Source: Pseudomonadales bacterium
GTDB lineage: Bacteria; Pseudomonadota; Gammaproteobacteria; Pseudomonadales; DC-out160
Assembly: GCA_019090455.1 (NCBI GenBank)
Contig: JAHRWA010000034.1
Span: 1-64,000, forward strand
Length of the DNA: 64,000 nt
Direction: 5' to 3'
Of the stretch, positions 46,266 through 57,361 are shown in pieces; positions within the stretch are counted from its first letter, which is position 1, and the number at the start of each line of letters is the position of its first letter. The notes under the pieces were generated by a model. That model was given only the letters and a program-made list of their open reading frames with translations, was not told the DNA's origin and ran no database searches. The position numbers were made by a program, and so were the translations under genes.

Positions 46266-46320
46266 AAATGCCGATTACATTAAGCTCGGCCCGTTCAAGA
46301 AAGATAAAATCAATAATTAA

Positions 46321-47961
<1,641 letters not shown>

Positions 47962-48019
47962 TTAGCCTGTGAGAAACACCTCGTCCCGTTAAGTGCAGAA
48001 CCTTGTCTTTACGGGACGA

Positions 48020-51000
48020 TCAAGCCTCTTCGAAATCCTTTCTTTTAAATCCCACCTGATCCTTTAACAATAATTCAAATTCTTCCGGTGGAACCGGTTT
48101 CGAATAGAGATAACCTTGAGCAAAGTCGCACCCGGCATGGGTCAATATTTTTTGCTGCTCTTCGCTTTCAACGCCTTCTGCGATGACTCTTAAACCCACC
48201 TCATGGGCCATGACAATAATAGCCTTCGAAAGAGCCAAATCATGCTTGTCATGTTCCAAATTACTGATAAAAGAACGATCTATTTTGAGATAATCGATAG
48301 GCAATTTTTTAAGATAGGATAATGATGAATATCCTGTTCCAAAATCATCAATGGCAACTTCGATACCTGCCGATCTCAGCTTGTATAGTTTATCCAAAAT
48401 TTCTGGATCAGCATCAAGTAACAGCCCTTCAGTAATCTCAACGATAACATTCTGCTTATGAGACGCCCCCGCTACATGACCATTGGATAAGGAGTTGAAA
48501 GTTTCTATCCATCCAGAACAATGAGAATCTTGATCCGTTTTAAATTGTACAGGCGAGATATTGACACTCACGTCTAGTTCTATATCGAATTGCGCATTCC
48601 AGTATTTCCCCCAGCGTTTAGCTTCCTGCAAAACCCAAGAGCCCACTTCATTGATGACACCAATATCTTCGGCAAGCGAAATAAATTCGGTAGGTGACAC
48701 CATCCCGCGCTCTGGATTTTTCCAGCGTAATAGCGCTTCGGCTTTGCAAATACCATTTGTTGATAAATCGACTATGGGCTGAAAAAACACTTCAAATTGA
48801 TCTTGAGACAATGCAGTACGCAAATCATTAGATAAGTGCCGTCTATTTTGAGCCTCATCATGTAACGATTGTGTGAAGTAGCTATAACGATTTCGACCTC
48901 GACTCTTCGCTTCATACATCGCCTGATCTGCATTTTTTATCAGCACATCTATCGCAACGGCATCGTCGGGATAAAGCGTAATACCGATGCTAGCAGAGAT
49001 ATGAACCACTTCCGCATCAAGCTGATAGGGCGTCACTAAGGATTCAATTAGCTTCTCTGCCAGCGTGTTAACATAATCAATATTTTCAAACCCAGACACA
49101 ATAATAGTGAATTCATCCCCGCCTAATCTCGCCACTATATCCGACTGACCGACACAACTCACGATGCGCTCTGCAACCACCTTTAACAGCTTGTCCCCGA
49201 CGTCATGACCCAAGGTATCGTTAACCTCTTTAAACTCATCTAGGTCAATCAATAGCAATGCCAGGCATTGCTCGGCTTTCTTCGACGCAGCCATTTCTTC
49301 TTCAAGACGATACTGGAACCGATCGCGATTCGGCAATCCCGTCAATGTATCAAAATTAGCTTGCCTCCAAATGGTCTCTTCTGATTTTTTTCTGGTGGTA
49401 ATATCGGAGAACAAGGCAATATAGCGTGTGATTTTACCTTCGGTGTTTTTGATCGTATCGATATTCATCCACTTAACAAACACTTCTCCATTCTTGCGTT
49501 TATCCCAAATTTCGCCTTGCCAGCGTCCTGACGTCTCGAGGCAGTCCCACATATCATCATAGAATTTAGCATCATGCCTACCGGATTTAAAACTACCGGG
49601 ATCTTTACCCAGGGACTCTAATAGACTGTAGCCAGTGATTTTTGAAAACGCAGGATTGGCGGCAATGATACGATTGTTCTCATCGGTGATGATCATGCAC
49701 TCACTACTATTCTCCATGACCAGAGACGATAGGCGTAGCTTTTCCTTAGTGTCTTCAAATGCAGATATATCTTCAACAACCGACAGTATCAAATCTTCAT
49801 CATCGTAACCTTTTACAATCGCGCCATTGAGCCTCACCGCGATATGCTCTCCATTTTTATGGATGTAGTGCTTTTCGTAAGGGCCGTATCTTCCGGTTTC
49901 CTTGAGCAACTTAAGCTGTATCTCTTCGACGGTACTATAGCTTTCGGGCGTGAGCTCCCTATAGGTTAGATTTTTAAACTCTTCAATGGTATGCCCTGTT
50001 ATGTTTGCAAAACACTGGTTCACCTCTATGAAGTCGCCGTTTTTAAGGCAATTGACCGCATGCCCTACCGCAGACTCATAAAAAATCACCCGAAATCGCT
50101 CGTTATTTCGATTGGACTGAATGAGCTGTTTTTCAGTTTCTTTTCTCAGATTGATTTCATGTGCCAAACGTCGATTCCAATAGGAAAAAACTGACAGCAA
50201 TAAGATCGCAATTATGGAGATAATCAAAGACAAGGTGAAATCCGTTTTCTCAACGTATTCGTGCTTTATCCACTCATCGAGAATGAGTTGTTTCTGGCCT
50301 TGAGAAATACTCTGAATGGCTTTATTCAATATTGAAAGCAGTTCAGGAAGATGGCTTTGAACACCCAAAGCGAGCTTCGTATCGAATTCAGTTTTCCCCA
50401 CTATTTTGACATCATTTAGCCCCAGCTCATGAATGGTGTAGCTACAAAGTGCTAGCGTACAAAACAGCGCATCCACTTTCCCCGTAGAGACAGAAATCAA
50501 ACCATCTTGGATATGGTCCACGGTTACAAATTGGATATCCGGGTATTTCCGCCTGATCTTCGCTGCGTATCCATAGTCCTTTATCAGAGCGATACGCTTA
50601 TCTGCAATCTTTGGGACAACCTCCACATAGCTCTCGTTGATACCCATCACGATGACAATGGGATTAAAAAGGTAGGGTTGGGTAAAGTTGAGGTGTGATT
50701 TTAGATCGGAGTCGTCTGTTTCAGAGATGATATCAACGCGACTGTCTTTCGCCTTTTGTATTGACTCAGTCCAAGTTGCACTCGGACTGATTTTTATTTT
50801 TAAACCGGTTATTTCAGATATCAATTTTAAGTGTTCAGCAACGATTCCAATATATTCCCCTAAGTCGGTGAATGCTTCATAGGGTAACCAGTTAGGATCA
50901 CCCGTAAAAGTCACTTGCGGGTTAGATTCCAGCCAATCAATCTCGGCATCTGTTAAATCTAACGGGACAACAGACAATGGGGTTGTAGACTCTGCTTTGG

Positions 51001-51148
51001 TGATAGGAGGATTTGAAATGGAAAAAATTGTAGACGATGAGTCTGTGGTAGAAAGGTCTGTAGTAGAAAGATCTACTTTATTAGCTTGGGATATTTCGGA
51101 AAAAAGTAAGGATAAAAGACAATAGCAAATTGTTAGTATCGGTTTCAT
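48020..51148 (-). CDS. Periplasmic-sensing diguanylate cyclase/phosphodiesterase (SBP-PAS-PAS-GGDEF-EAL)
   Basis: A 1042-residue protein. A signal peptide and short Ser/Thr-rich spacer (with a 5-codon LSTTD duplication) lead to a family 3 solute-binding domain (about 60-290), a transmembrane helix (about 305-325), two PAS domains (about 350-465 and 475-600), a GGDEF domain with intact RLGGDEF (near 690), and an EAL domain with intact EALLRW and DDFGTGYSSL. Both catalytic signatures look complete, so it could make or break cyclic di-GMP in response to a periplasmic ligand. It is monocistronic and convergent with the BVMO gene. Confidence 0.9.
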   Translation of the reverse strand: MKPILTICYCLLSLLFSEISQANKVDLSTTDLSTTDSSSTIFSISNPPITKAESTTPLSVVPLDLTDAEIDWLESNPQVTFTGDPNWLPYEAFTDLGEYIGIVAEHLKLISEITGLKIKISPSATWTESIQKAKDSRVDIISETDDSDLKSHLNFTQPYLFNPIVIVMGINESYVEVVPKIADKRIALIKDYGYAAKIRRKYPDIQFVTVDHIQDGLISVSTGKVDALFCTLALCSYTIHELGLNDVKIVGKTEFDTKLALGVQSHLPELLSILNKAIQSISQGQKQLILDEWIKHEYVEKTDFTLSLIISIIAILLLSVFSYWNRRLAHEINLRKETEKQLIQSNRNNERFRVIFYESAVGHAVNCLKNGDFIEVNQCFANITGHTIEEFKNLTYRELTPESYSTVEEIQLKLLKETGRYGPYEKHYIHKNGEHIAVRLNGAIVKGYDDEDLILSVVEDISAFEDTKEKLRLSSLVMENSSECMIITDENNRIIAANPAFSKITGYSLLESLGKDPGSFKSGRHDAKFYDDMWDCLETSGRWQGEIWDKRKNGEVFVKWMNIDTIKNTEGKITRYIALFSDITTRKKSEETIWRQANFDTLTGLPNRDRFQYRLEEEMAASKKAEQCLALLLIDLDEFKEVNDTLGHDVGDKLLKVVAERIVSCVGQSDIVARLGGDEFTIIVSGFENIDYVNTLAEKLIESLVTPYQLDAEVVHISASIGITLYPDDAVAIDVLIKNADQAMYEAKSRGRNRYSYFTQSLHDEAQNRRHLSNDLRTALSQDQFEVFFQPIVDLSTNGICKAEALLRWKNPERGMVSPTEFISLAEDIGVINEVGSWVLQEAKRWGKYWNAQFDIELDVSVNISPVQFKTDQDSHCSGWIETFNSLSNGHVAGASHKQNVIVEITEGLLLDADPEILDKLYKLRSAGIEVAIDDFGTGYSSLSYLKKLPIDYLKIDRSFISNLEHDKHDLALSKAIIVMAHEVGLRVIAEGVESEEQQKILTHAGCDFAQGYLYSKPVPPEEFELLLKDQVGFKRKDFEEA

Positions 51149-51494
51149 AGGTCAACTTCATAATGCTCAAACTATCATGCCCATCAGCTCTACTTCATAC
51201 ATTCTTGAAGGGATGACTGCTTTGATTAGTGGACATGCCAATTTTGATATAAGCCGTCCTTTATTATTATGGCGACATCATAGCACTCAAAGTACCCGCT
51301 AAAATACCTCTCGTATACATTATTACCGATTTAAGGCTAAACCGATCAAACAATAATTCTTTATTTAGGTCATTTACTTTTTTTTAATATTCTTGTTTTT
51401 CTACATTCCTTTTATGAAAGGGAATAGTACTTCCATAGAGCTTTGGTATATCGTTAACTTACTCAAACTCGATAACGTTAATTAAGGAAGGTCA
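51149..51494. other. Divergent promoter region, nothing else recognised
   Basis: This is 346 bp between the divergent GGDEF-EAL and MscS genes, A/T-rich toward the MscS side. The MscS ribosome binding site AAGGAAGG lies at 51484-51491. No RNA gene, repeat array or terminator is visible. Confidence 0.5.
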
Positions 51495-52340
51495 ATGGAC
51501 AAAAATTTATTGGAAAATGAAATCCAGCATTTCAATGCGATTTATCAGCTAGTTGCCGAGTTCGTTGTCACTTACAGCTTCCATATCATCGGCGCCTTTA
51601 TCGTTGTCCTCATCGGATGGATTGTAGGTAATAAGCTGAGTCAATTCGTTCTTCGAGTTTGTGAAAAAAGGCAAATTGATGTCACACTCTCGGGTTTTAT
51701 CGCCTCCACAGTCAAACTATTAATAATAGCGATCTTTCTCGTCATTAGCCTCGGCAAGGTCGGCATTAGCATCGCCCCTTTTGTCGCGGCACTGGGCGCT
51801 GCCTCTTTAGGAATTGGATTGGCATTGCAAGGGCCACTTTCAAACTATGGCGCTGGCATCACCTTGATCGTTACTCGGCCTTTTGTTGTAGGTGATACCA
51901 TTTCCATCGAGAGCGTGAGCGGAATTGTCATGATGCTGAAGCTGGGATATACCATTTTGGAGGATGAAGACGGCGTCGAATACACCATCCCAAACAAAAA
52001 AATCGTCGGCGAAATCATTGCCAACTCCCACGATGATACTTTGCTCGAGTTATCCGTGGACATTGCTTATCACGACAATACCGAAGATGCCATCGCCTCA
52101 ATAACAAAACACATCAACGCGCTACCTTTGCGCAGCACAAAGAGAGATGCTTGCGTCGGTATTATCGCCTTTGCAGATAGTGGCATCACCTTAGGCATAC
52201 GCTTCTGGGCACCCACCGCCAAACAATACGAAGCCCGCTATGCCGCTAACTACGCGACGATGATTGCGTTACAAAAATCCGGCATCACTATTCCGTTCCC
52301 TCAGCGAGAAGTGACACTTCTAAAGTCATCCACAGGATAG
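51495..52340 (+). CDS. Small-conductance mechanosensitive channel (MscS family)
   Basis: A 281-residue protein of E. coli MscS size. Three membrane helices (about 22-48, 63-88, 93-125) are followed by the pore-lining helix rich in Ala/Gly (FVAALGAASLGIGLALQGPLSN) and the beta domain with NYGAGITLIVTRPFVVGDTI, then the cytoplasmic cage. It releases solutes on hypo-osmotic shock. A strong ribosome binding site AAGGAAGG precedes the ATG. The stop is 7 bp before the next start, so it is co-transcribed with the periplasmic chorismate mutase fusion, an unusual partner. Confidence 0.93.
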   Translation: MDKNLLENEIQHFNAIYQLVAEFVVTYSFHIIGAFIVVLIGWIVGNKLSQFVLRVCEKRQIDVTLSGFIASTVKLLIIAIFLVISLGKVGISIAPFVAALGAASLGIGLALQGPLSNYGAGITLIVTRPFVVGDTISIESVSGIVMMLKLGYTILEDEDGVEYTIPNKKIVGEIIANSHDDTLLELSVDIAYHDNTEDAIASITKHINALPLRSTKRDACVGIIAFADSGITLGIRFWAPTAKQYEARYAANYATMIALQKSGITIPFPQREVTLLKSSTG

Positions 52341-52347
52341 AAACGTC

Positions 52348-53718
52348 ATGCCAATTGCACACACTCAAAGAATTCACGCTCGATTGTTGCATCCCCTGTT
52401 GACGCTACTCATTTTCAGCTGCCTCACTGTGGGGTCCGTAAATGCAAGCAACTCATCCTCAACCCTGACCAACGCCCACACAAACCCACAAACAAAGTCA
52501 CAGACAAATAATACGGAATTAGATCAGCTCCTAGATCTAGTCAATCAACGTTTAAGCCTAATGAAAGATGTGGCTGCCTATAAGTTTGCGAATAACATTG
52601 CAATTGAAAACAAACAACGAGAGATCGTAGTCCTTCGCAGCGCCATGTCTAAATCGCAACAGAATCAACTGCAGCCCCAATCTGTTGAATCGTTTTTTCG
52701 TCTTCAAATTCAAATCGCGAAGGAAATCCAACATCACTGGATCGAACACTGGAAAAAAGAGCAAGGAGTTGGCGTATCAGAAAAGGCTATCCCAAATCTT
52801 AGCACGGAGATTCGACCTAAGTTGATTAAACTCGGTCAACAGATTGTGGATCAACTGTCATTGGCCTTGCCTGAATTGCACGACAACACATTACATACCG
52901 AAAACCAAACCAAAATAGAGACTGCGATTACTGTCCGTTTTATTTCTACTGAGATGAAACAACAATTGCTGCACGCCTTAAGCATGATACAAAAACAAAA
53001 CCTATCCAGAAATCATCTAGAAACAATTCTACAAAAAGGAACTCTTCGCGTTGGCACCACGGGCGACTATAAGCCCTTTAGTTTTATCAAACCGAACGCC
53101 AGTCAATATAGCGGGATTGATATCGATCTGGCACAAGATCTTGCGACCAGCCTAGGTGTTGAGCTAACACTAGTAAAAACGTCATGGCCCACCTTAATGA
53201 CAGACTTTGCCGCGCAGCAATTCGATGTGGGAATGAGTGGCATCTCACGAACGTTACTCAGGCGGCGATTAGCATTTTTTTCGAATGCTTATTTCACCGG
53301 AGGTAAAACTCCCATAGCTCGCTGCTCAATGGTAGCGCAACTCAATACTCTCGAAAAAATTGATCAACCCAAGATTCGAGTTATCGTCAATCCCGGCGGG
53401 ACCAATGAGAAATACTTACAACAGAATATTCACAATGCCCAACGATTACTCCACTCGGACAACCGCACCATATTTCAACAAATACTCAACAACAAAGCCG
53501 ACGTCATGATTACAGACGATATCGAGGTGAGATTACAACACACACTACACCCTCAACTCTGCGCGACCATGCCAGGGAAGTTGCTCACACATTCGGAGAA
53601 AGGTTTTTTGTTGCCGCAGGATATTGCGTTAAAAGAATACGTGGATGCTTGGCTGGAACAATTAAAAATATCGGGTAAATTGGAAGCCCTATTTACCCGA
53701 TATTTAGATAATCGTTAG
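52348..53718 (+). CDS. Periplasmic chorismate mutase / cyclohexadienyl dehydratase fusion (AroQ-PheC)
   Basis: A 456-residue exported protein. A signal peptide (about residues 1-34) and a Thr/Asn-rich spacer lead to a helical AroQ-type chorismate mutase domain (about 50-215, LVNQRLSLMKDVAAYKF, ENKQREIVVL, IQIAKEIQHHW), of the secreted gamma subclass. It is followed by a PheC-like solute-binding-fold domain (about 225-455: GTLRVGTTGDYKPFSF, TSWPTLMTDFAAQQFDVGMSG, VNPGGTNEKYL, MITDDIEVRLQ). Chorismate to prephenate to phenylpyruvate (or arogenate to phenylalanine) could thus run on one polypeptide in the periplasm. It is the last gene of a two-gene unit with mscS. Confidence 0.88.
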   Translation: MPIAHTQRIHARLLHPLLTLLIFSCLTVGSVNASNSSSTLTNAHTNPQTKSQTNNTELDQLLDLVNQRLSLMKDVAAYKFANNIAIENKQREIVVLRSAMSKSQQNQLQPQSVESFFRLQIQIAKEIQHHWIEHWKKEQGVGVSEKAIPNLSTEIRPKLIKLGQQIVDQLSLALPELHDNTLHTENQTKIETAITVRFISTEMKQQLLHALSMIQKQNLSRNHLETILQKGTLRVGTTGDYKPFSFIKPNASQYSGIDIDLAQDLATSLGVELTLVKTSWPTLMTDFAAQQFDVGMSGISRTLLRRRLAFFSNAYFTGGKTPIARCSMVAQLNTLEKIDQPKIRVIVNPGGTNEKYLQQNIHNAQRLLHSDNRTIFQQILNNKADVMITDDIEVRLQHTLHPQLCATMPGKLLTHSEKGFLLPQDIALKEYVDAWLEQLKISGKLEALFTRYLDNR

Positions 53719-53753
53719 ATCAGAACTGAACAATATGCGCTAAATAATAGAGA

Positions 53754-54038
53754 CTAAACGATCTCAGTTAATTGCTGTATAACGGGCATGCCATCCAGCA
53801 GCCCGCCCATAATGCCGAAGGCCGCCTTAAAGTGCGCGCTAGACGAATGGGCTTTGAAAGCCGCCGCATCATCATACTGCTCAATAAAAACGTATTCGCC
53901 GTTATCTGTTTTATTAAGCGTGTACATTTTGTTGCCTGGCTCATCCTGTCTAACGGATGCTGCGAGATCCCTCACTAAGGCTTCAAATTCATCTGCCTTA
54001 CCTTCTTTCACTTTCATATTCGCCAAAATAACTAACAT
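53754..54038 (-). CDS. Antibiotic biosynthesis monooxygenase (ABM) domain protein
   Basis: A 94-residue single-domain protein with the dimeric ferredoxin-like ABM fold: MLVILANMKVKEGKADEFE, a central YVFIEQYDDAAAFKAHSSS and a C-terminal helix. Members include YgiN-type quinol monooxygenases and many small enzymes or stress proteins acting without cofactors. The second gene upstream in the transcript is an acyl-CoA dehydrogenase 50 bp away, so it probably belongs to that catabolic unit. The specific reaction is unknown. Confidence 0.85.
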   Translation of the reverse strand: MLVILANMKVKEGKADEFEALVRDLAASVRQDEPGNKMYTLNKTDNGEYVFIEQYDDAAAFKAHSSSAHFKAAFGIMGGLLDGMPVIQQLTEIV

Positions 54039-54088
54039 AGTTTTTCTCCTGTTATTTAAAATTACAAAATCTGTTTGGAATTAAAAAA

Positions 54089-55309
54089 TCATTTAACGCT
54101 ACTTGATGTTGGAATCTCGTTAAATGGAATCCCTTTATCTACCCGCACCTCTTGCGGTAAACCTAATACCCGTTCGGCAATAATATTCGCCATTATTTCA
54201 TCGGTTCCACCTGCCACACGAATGGCGGGAGAACTCATATAGCTGGTTTGATATAGCCCACGAAAATCCGAATATTCATCATCCCATATGGCACCACTTT
54301 GCTCTAAGAGATCCAATCCGAAGGAGGCCATATCTTGCGACTTAGGTGCGCCTACCAGTTTGCCAATTGAATTTTCCGGCCCCGGCAACTCGCCACGAGA
54401 CAGAGCGGTGAGCGTACGGTGGCCAGTGAATTTCAAACCGGATTCTTGCACATACCAATTAGCCAACTTCTCACGTACCACATCATTTTTAATTGCCGGC
54501 TTATCGTTGATATTAACGTCTTGAGCCAACTTAAATAAACGATTGAAATTAACCCCCCCACCGCCGCCACTTCCAATGGAAGCACGCTCGTTCATCAACG
54601 TGGTCAGTGCAACCTCCCAGCCTTGCCCGACTTTCCCCAGTCTTTGGGTATCAGGTACTCTCAGATTGGTGAAGTAAACTTCGTTAAAATTGGAGGCCCC
54701 TGAAATTTGCTTGATAGGTCGAGTTTCTACTCCCTCTGATTTCATGTCGAAAAAGAAATAACTTAACCCTTTATGTTTTGGAACCGTGGGATCGGTTCTC
54801 AAAACAATAACCCCATAATCCGAGTAATGTGCGCCAGAGGTCCATATTTTTTGTCCGTTGATAATCCAATCATCGCCATCGCGCTCTGCTTTGGTGGTCA
54901 ACGCCGCGAGATCGGAACCGGCGGCAGGCTCACTAAATAATTGGCACCATACTTTTTCACCACTGGCAATCGCAGGGACGTACTCTCGCTTTTGCTCTTC
55001 TGTTGCCCATGCCATCATTGTCGGAGCACACATGCCCTGCCCGATCATAAACACATTGTCAGGCGTTTGGATTTTTGCTTCCTCCTGACTATAGATAACT
55101 TGCTCGATGGCGGAAGCCCCTCTGCCGCCGTATTCTTTTGGCCAGCGCAAGCAGGCCCAACCGGCATCGTATTTACGTTTTTGCCATAGCTTTGAACTTG
55201 CCATGGGCTCCATATCCCTCAACTCGGACTCGGTTGGAGCGTTGGCTTCCAGCCAGGTTCTGACTTCTATTCTAAATTCGGCTTCTTTTGGCGTATCGTT
55301 AAAATCCAT
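54089..55309 (-). CDS. Acyl-CoA dehydrogenase (longer subunit of a pair)
   Basis: A 406-residue FAD enzyme. It shows the N-terminal helical domain, CQLFSEPAAGSDLAAL and INGQKIWTSGAHYSDYGV in the beta domain (flavin contacts), and RVAGGTDEIMANIIAERVLGLP at the C-terminus. It lies 12 bp downstream of a second, shorter acyl-CoA dehydrogenase gene. Adjacent long/short pairs of this kind often form alpha2-beta2 heterotetramers acting on sterol side-chain or cyclic acyl-CoA substrates. The substrate here is unknown. Confidence 0.88.
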   Translation of the reverse strand: MDFNDTPKEAEFRIEVRTWLEANAPTESELRDMEPMASSKLWQKRKYDAGWACLRWPKEYGGRGASAIEQVIYSQEEAKIQTPDNVFMIGQGMCAPTMMAWATEEQKREYVPAIASGEKVWCQLFSEPAAGSDLAALTTKAERDGDDWIINGQKIWTSGAHYSDYGVIVLRTDPTVPKHKGLSYFFFDMKSEGVETRPIKQISGASNFNEVYFTNLRVPDTQRLGKVGQGWEVALTTLMNERASIGSGGGGGVNFNRLFKLAQDVNINDKPAIKNDVVREKLANWYVQESGLKFTGHRTLTALSRGELPGPENSIGKLVGAPKSQDMASFGLDLLEQSGAIWDDEYSDFRGLYQTSYMSSPAIRVAGGTDEIMANIIAERVLGLPQEVRVDKGIPFNEIPTSSSVK

Positions 55310-55321
55310 GATGAGTTCTCC

Positions 55322-56443
55322 TTATGACGCTCGATCGAGTTCGATGGCTGAAATCAGTTTGTCTTGCCAAACCAGCTCACTACCAATATTGACTGCCAAC
55401 TGTTTTGAACGACGATAAAAAAACTGGCAATCAAACTCCCAAGTAAAGCCCATACCTCCGTGCACTTGAATATTTTCCTTCGACGCAAAGTAGTAAGCCT
55501 GTATCGCTGAGATTCTGGCTGACGCGGCGGCGACGGGTAGTTCTTTATCATTGGTACTCAAGGCCCACGCACCGTAATAGCAATTGGATTTAGCAATGGT
55601 GTTTTTCACATAGACGTTGGCCAACTTGTGCTTAATCGCTTGGTAACTGGCAATGGGGCGTCCGAAGGCAATACGATCTAAAGCATAAGCTTTTGCCATT
55701 TCGAGACAGTGCTCAGAACCACCCACTTGCTCCCATGCGAATAATACCGCTGCGGTATTATTTATTTTTTGTAGCAAGCTCCAACCTTCACCTTCTTTGC
55801 CAAGCAATTCACAATTCGCATCGGTGAAAGTAATTTTAGCTTGAGAGCGAGAAGGATCTAATGTTCTGATGGATTCTCTTTCCACATTTGATTGGGTTAA
55901 ATCGACAATGTATGCACTCGCACCATCACCGATATTGGCCCTAACAAAGACAATAGAAAAGTCAGCGACATCACCATCTGCCACGGGGATTTTAGTGCCA
56001 GAAAGAGTGCTGCCATTTGACTCAGTGGCCAGTGACGCCGGCGTGATTTGACCTTTCGCTTCCGCCACAGCAACACAGCCAATGATCTCTCCTGTCGCCA
56101 ATTTCGGTAACCAGGTATTTTTTTGTTGGTCAGACCCTGCCACATTAATCGCTTCGGTCGCCAAATAAACGGAAGAAGAAAAAGGGGTTGGCGCTAATGA
56201 TCGGCCTAGCTCTTCGGCGATTACGGACAACTCCAGATAAGAACAACCCAGCCCGCCGTACTCTTCTGGAATAGTGGTACTCGTCCATCCCATTTCGCCA
56301 ATCTTTGCCCACAAGGTTTTGTCATAAGACAGTGCATCGTCATCAACAATGTCACGCACGCTTACGAGGGGGCAATTCTCCTTCAAAAAGCCAGACGCTT
56401 GGTCCTTTAGCAGTTTTTGCTCATCAGAGAATTCAAAGTTCAT
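55322..56443 (-). CDS. Acyl-CoA dehydrogenase (shorter subunit of a pair)
   Basis: A 373-residue member of the same superfamily. It has an N-terminal domain beginning MNFEFSDEQKLLKDQASGFL, a middle domain with poorer flavin-contact motifs (CVAVAEAKGQITPASL instead of the usual xEPxxGSD), and a C-terminal helical bundle with RIAFGRPIASYQAIKHKLA and QVHGGMGFTWEFD. The weakened middle motif suggests the partner subunit provides part of the active site, as in known heteromeric FadE enzymes. It is the first gene of a three-gene unit with the longer dehydrogenase and the ABM protein. Confidence 0.87.
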   Translation of the reverse strand: MNFEFSDEQKLLKDQASGFLKENCPLVSVRDIVDDDALSYDKTLWAKIGEMGWTSTTIPEEYGGLGCSYLELSVIAEELGRSLAPTPFSSSVYLATEAINVAGSDQQKNTWLPKLATGEIIGCVAVAEAKGQITPASLATESNGSTLSGTKIPVADGDVADFSIVFVRANIGDGASAYIVDLTQSNVERESIRTLDPSRSQAKITFTDANCELLGKEGEGWSLLQKINNTAAVLFAWEQVGGSEHCLEMAKAYALDRIAFGRPIASYQAIKHKLANVYVKNTIAKSNCYYGAWALSTNDKELPVAAASARISAIQAYYFASKENIQVHGGMGFTWEFDCQFFYRRSKQLAVNIGSELVWQDKLISAIELDRAS

Positions 56444-56560
56444 TATTTATTCCTTTTTATGTCGTGTTGGTAGAAGGTAAGACTGATTCACTCTTGAGGC
56501 ATCAACTGGCGTTGCGCTCCTAGAAACTCATCATTCGATTACTCTATCAGCCTATCCATG

Positions 56561-56602
56561 GAACTTATTAAGATGAAACTTATCGCTTGAACTTATCAAG
56601 GA
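56561..56602. repeat. Tandem triplication, 14-bp unit
   Basis: GAACTTATTAAGAT, GAAACTTATCGCTT and GAACTTATCAAGGA lie end to end in the 214-bp gap between the acyl-CoA dehydrogenase start and the DUF3047 stop. Confidence 0.8.
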
Positions 56603-56657
56603 ATCCATCTTAGCGCCAGACCCTAGCACTCCATACTCCATTTTCATACAGATCCGA

Positions 56658-57290
56658 CTATCTAGAAAACCGGTAAGGCCCATAAAGCGCAACGGCATCA
56701 CTACCGGTATTGTCCGTGTCAGACATGATGGCCACACCATCAACTGTACGAACCGGCTTGCCGAATAACGAGCGGAAATCGGCTTCTACATTGCGACTGT
56801 AACTCAACCATTGTTTCAGCCGGTCATTACCCGACTCCACAACAACCATTTTTGAATGACTCGCAAAAGGGTTATCCCAAACGGTACCCACGGGATATCG
56901 GCGAGACCAAATATAACTAATGGCTTTGGCTTGCCAAGGAAACAAGCCTTTCGCTACCACATACACTCTGACGGAAAAATCATCTCCTGCTTTGCTTTGC
57001 TCATTAGCATCCGATTGCAGAGGTTGCTCTAACTTCCATGACCAATGCAAAAAAGGAGTCTGACTTAATTCAACTTCCTCACTGACGATAAGTCCGGATG
57101 CCGCGCTGTGGCTTTCAGCACGAATCACTAGTCCCTGCTCGACATCCTTGACTTGGGTGTAAATCACTTCGCCATTGAAAATAATTTTATCCCACGGACC
57201 AAATGCATCACCTAACTCGTAGGACCACGCAGATGATATGCCCACTATTGGAAGCAAAATAGGTAATACAATCCATCGTACTAGTGACAT
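56658..57290 (-). CDS. DUF3047 family exported protein
   Basis: About 210 residues. A signal peptide (cleavage near SAWSYE) is followed by a beta-rich domain with HWSWKLEQPL, DDFSVRVYVVAKG, AISYIWSRRYPVGTVWDNPF and a C-terminal DGVAIMSDTDNTG. These are the hallmarks of DUF3047, a periplasmic family of unknown function common in marine gammaproteobacteria. The start chosen is the ATG placed 8 nt after AGGGG; a TTG at 57329 and an ATG at 57296 are alternatives. It lies 72 bp downstream of the EamA transporter gene, on the same strand. Confidence 0.8.
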   Translation of the reverse strand: MSLVRWIVLPILLPIVGISSAWSYELGDAFGPWDKIIFNGEVIYTQVKDVEQGLVIRAESHSAASGLIVSEEVELSQTPFLHWSWKLEQPLQSDANEQSKAGDDFSVRVYVVAKGLFPWQAKAISYIWSRRYPVGTVWDNPFASHSKMVVVESGNDRLKQWLSYSRNVEADFRSLFGKPVRTVDGVAIMSDTDNTGSDAVALYGPYRFSR

Positions 57291-57361
57291 AGACATCACC
57301 CCTAATTTCAATAAACTCAATTTTTTCAATCGGTACTATCAATTAGTACCGATTGAATTTG

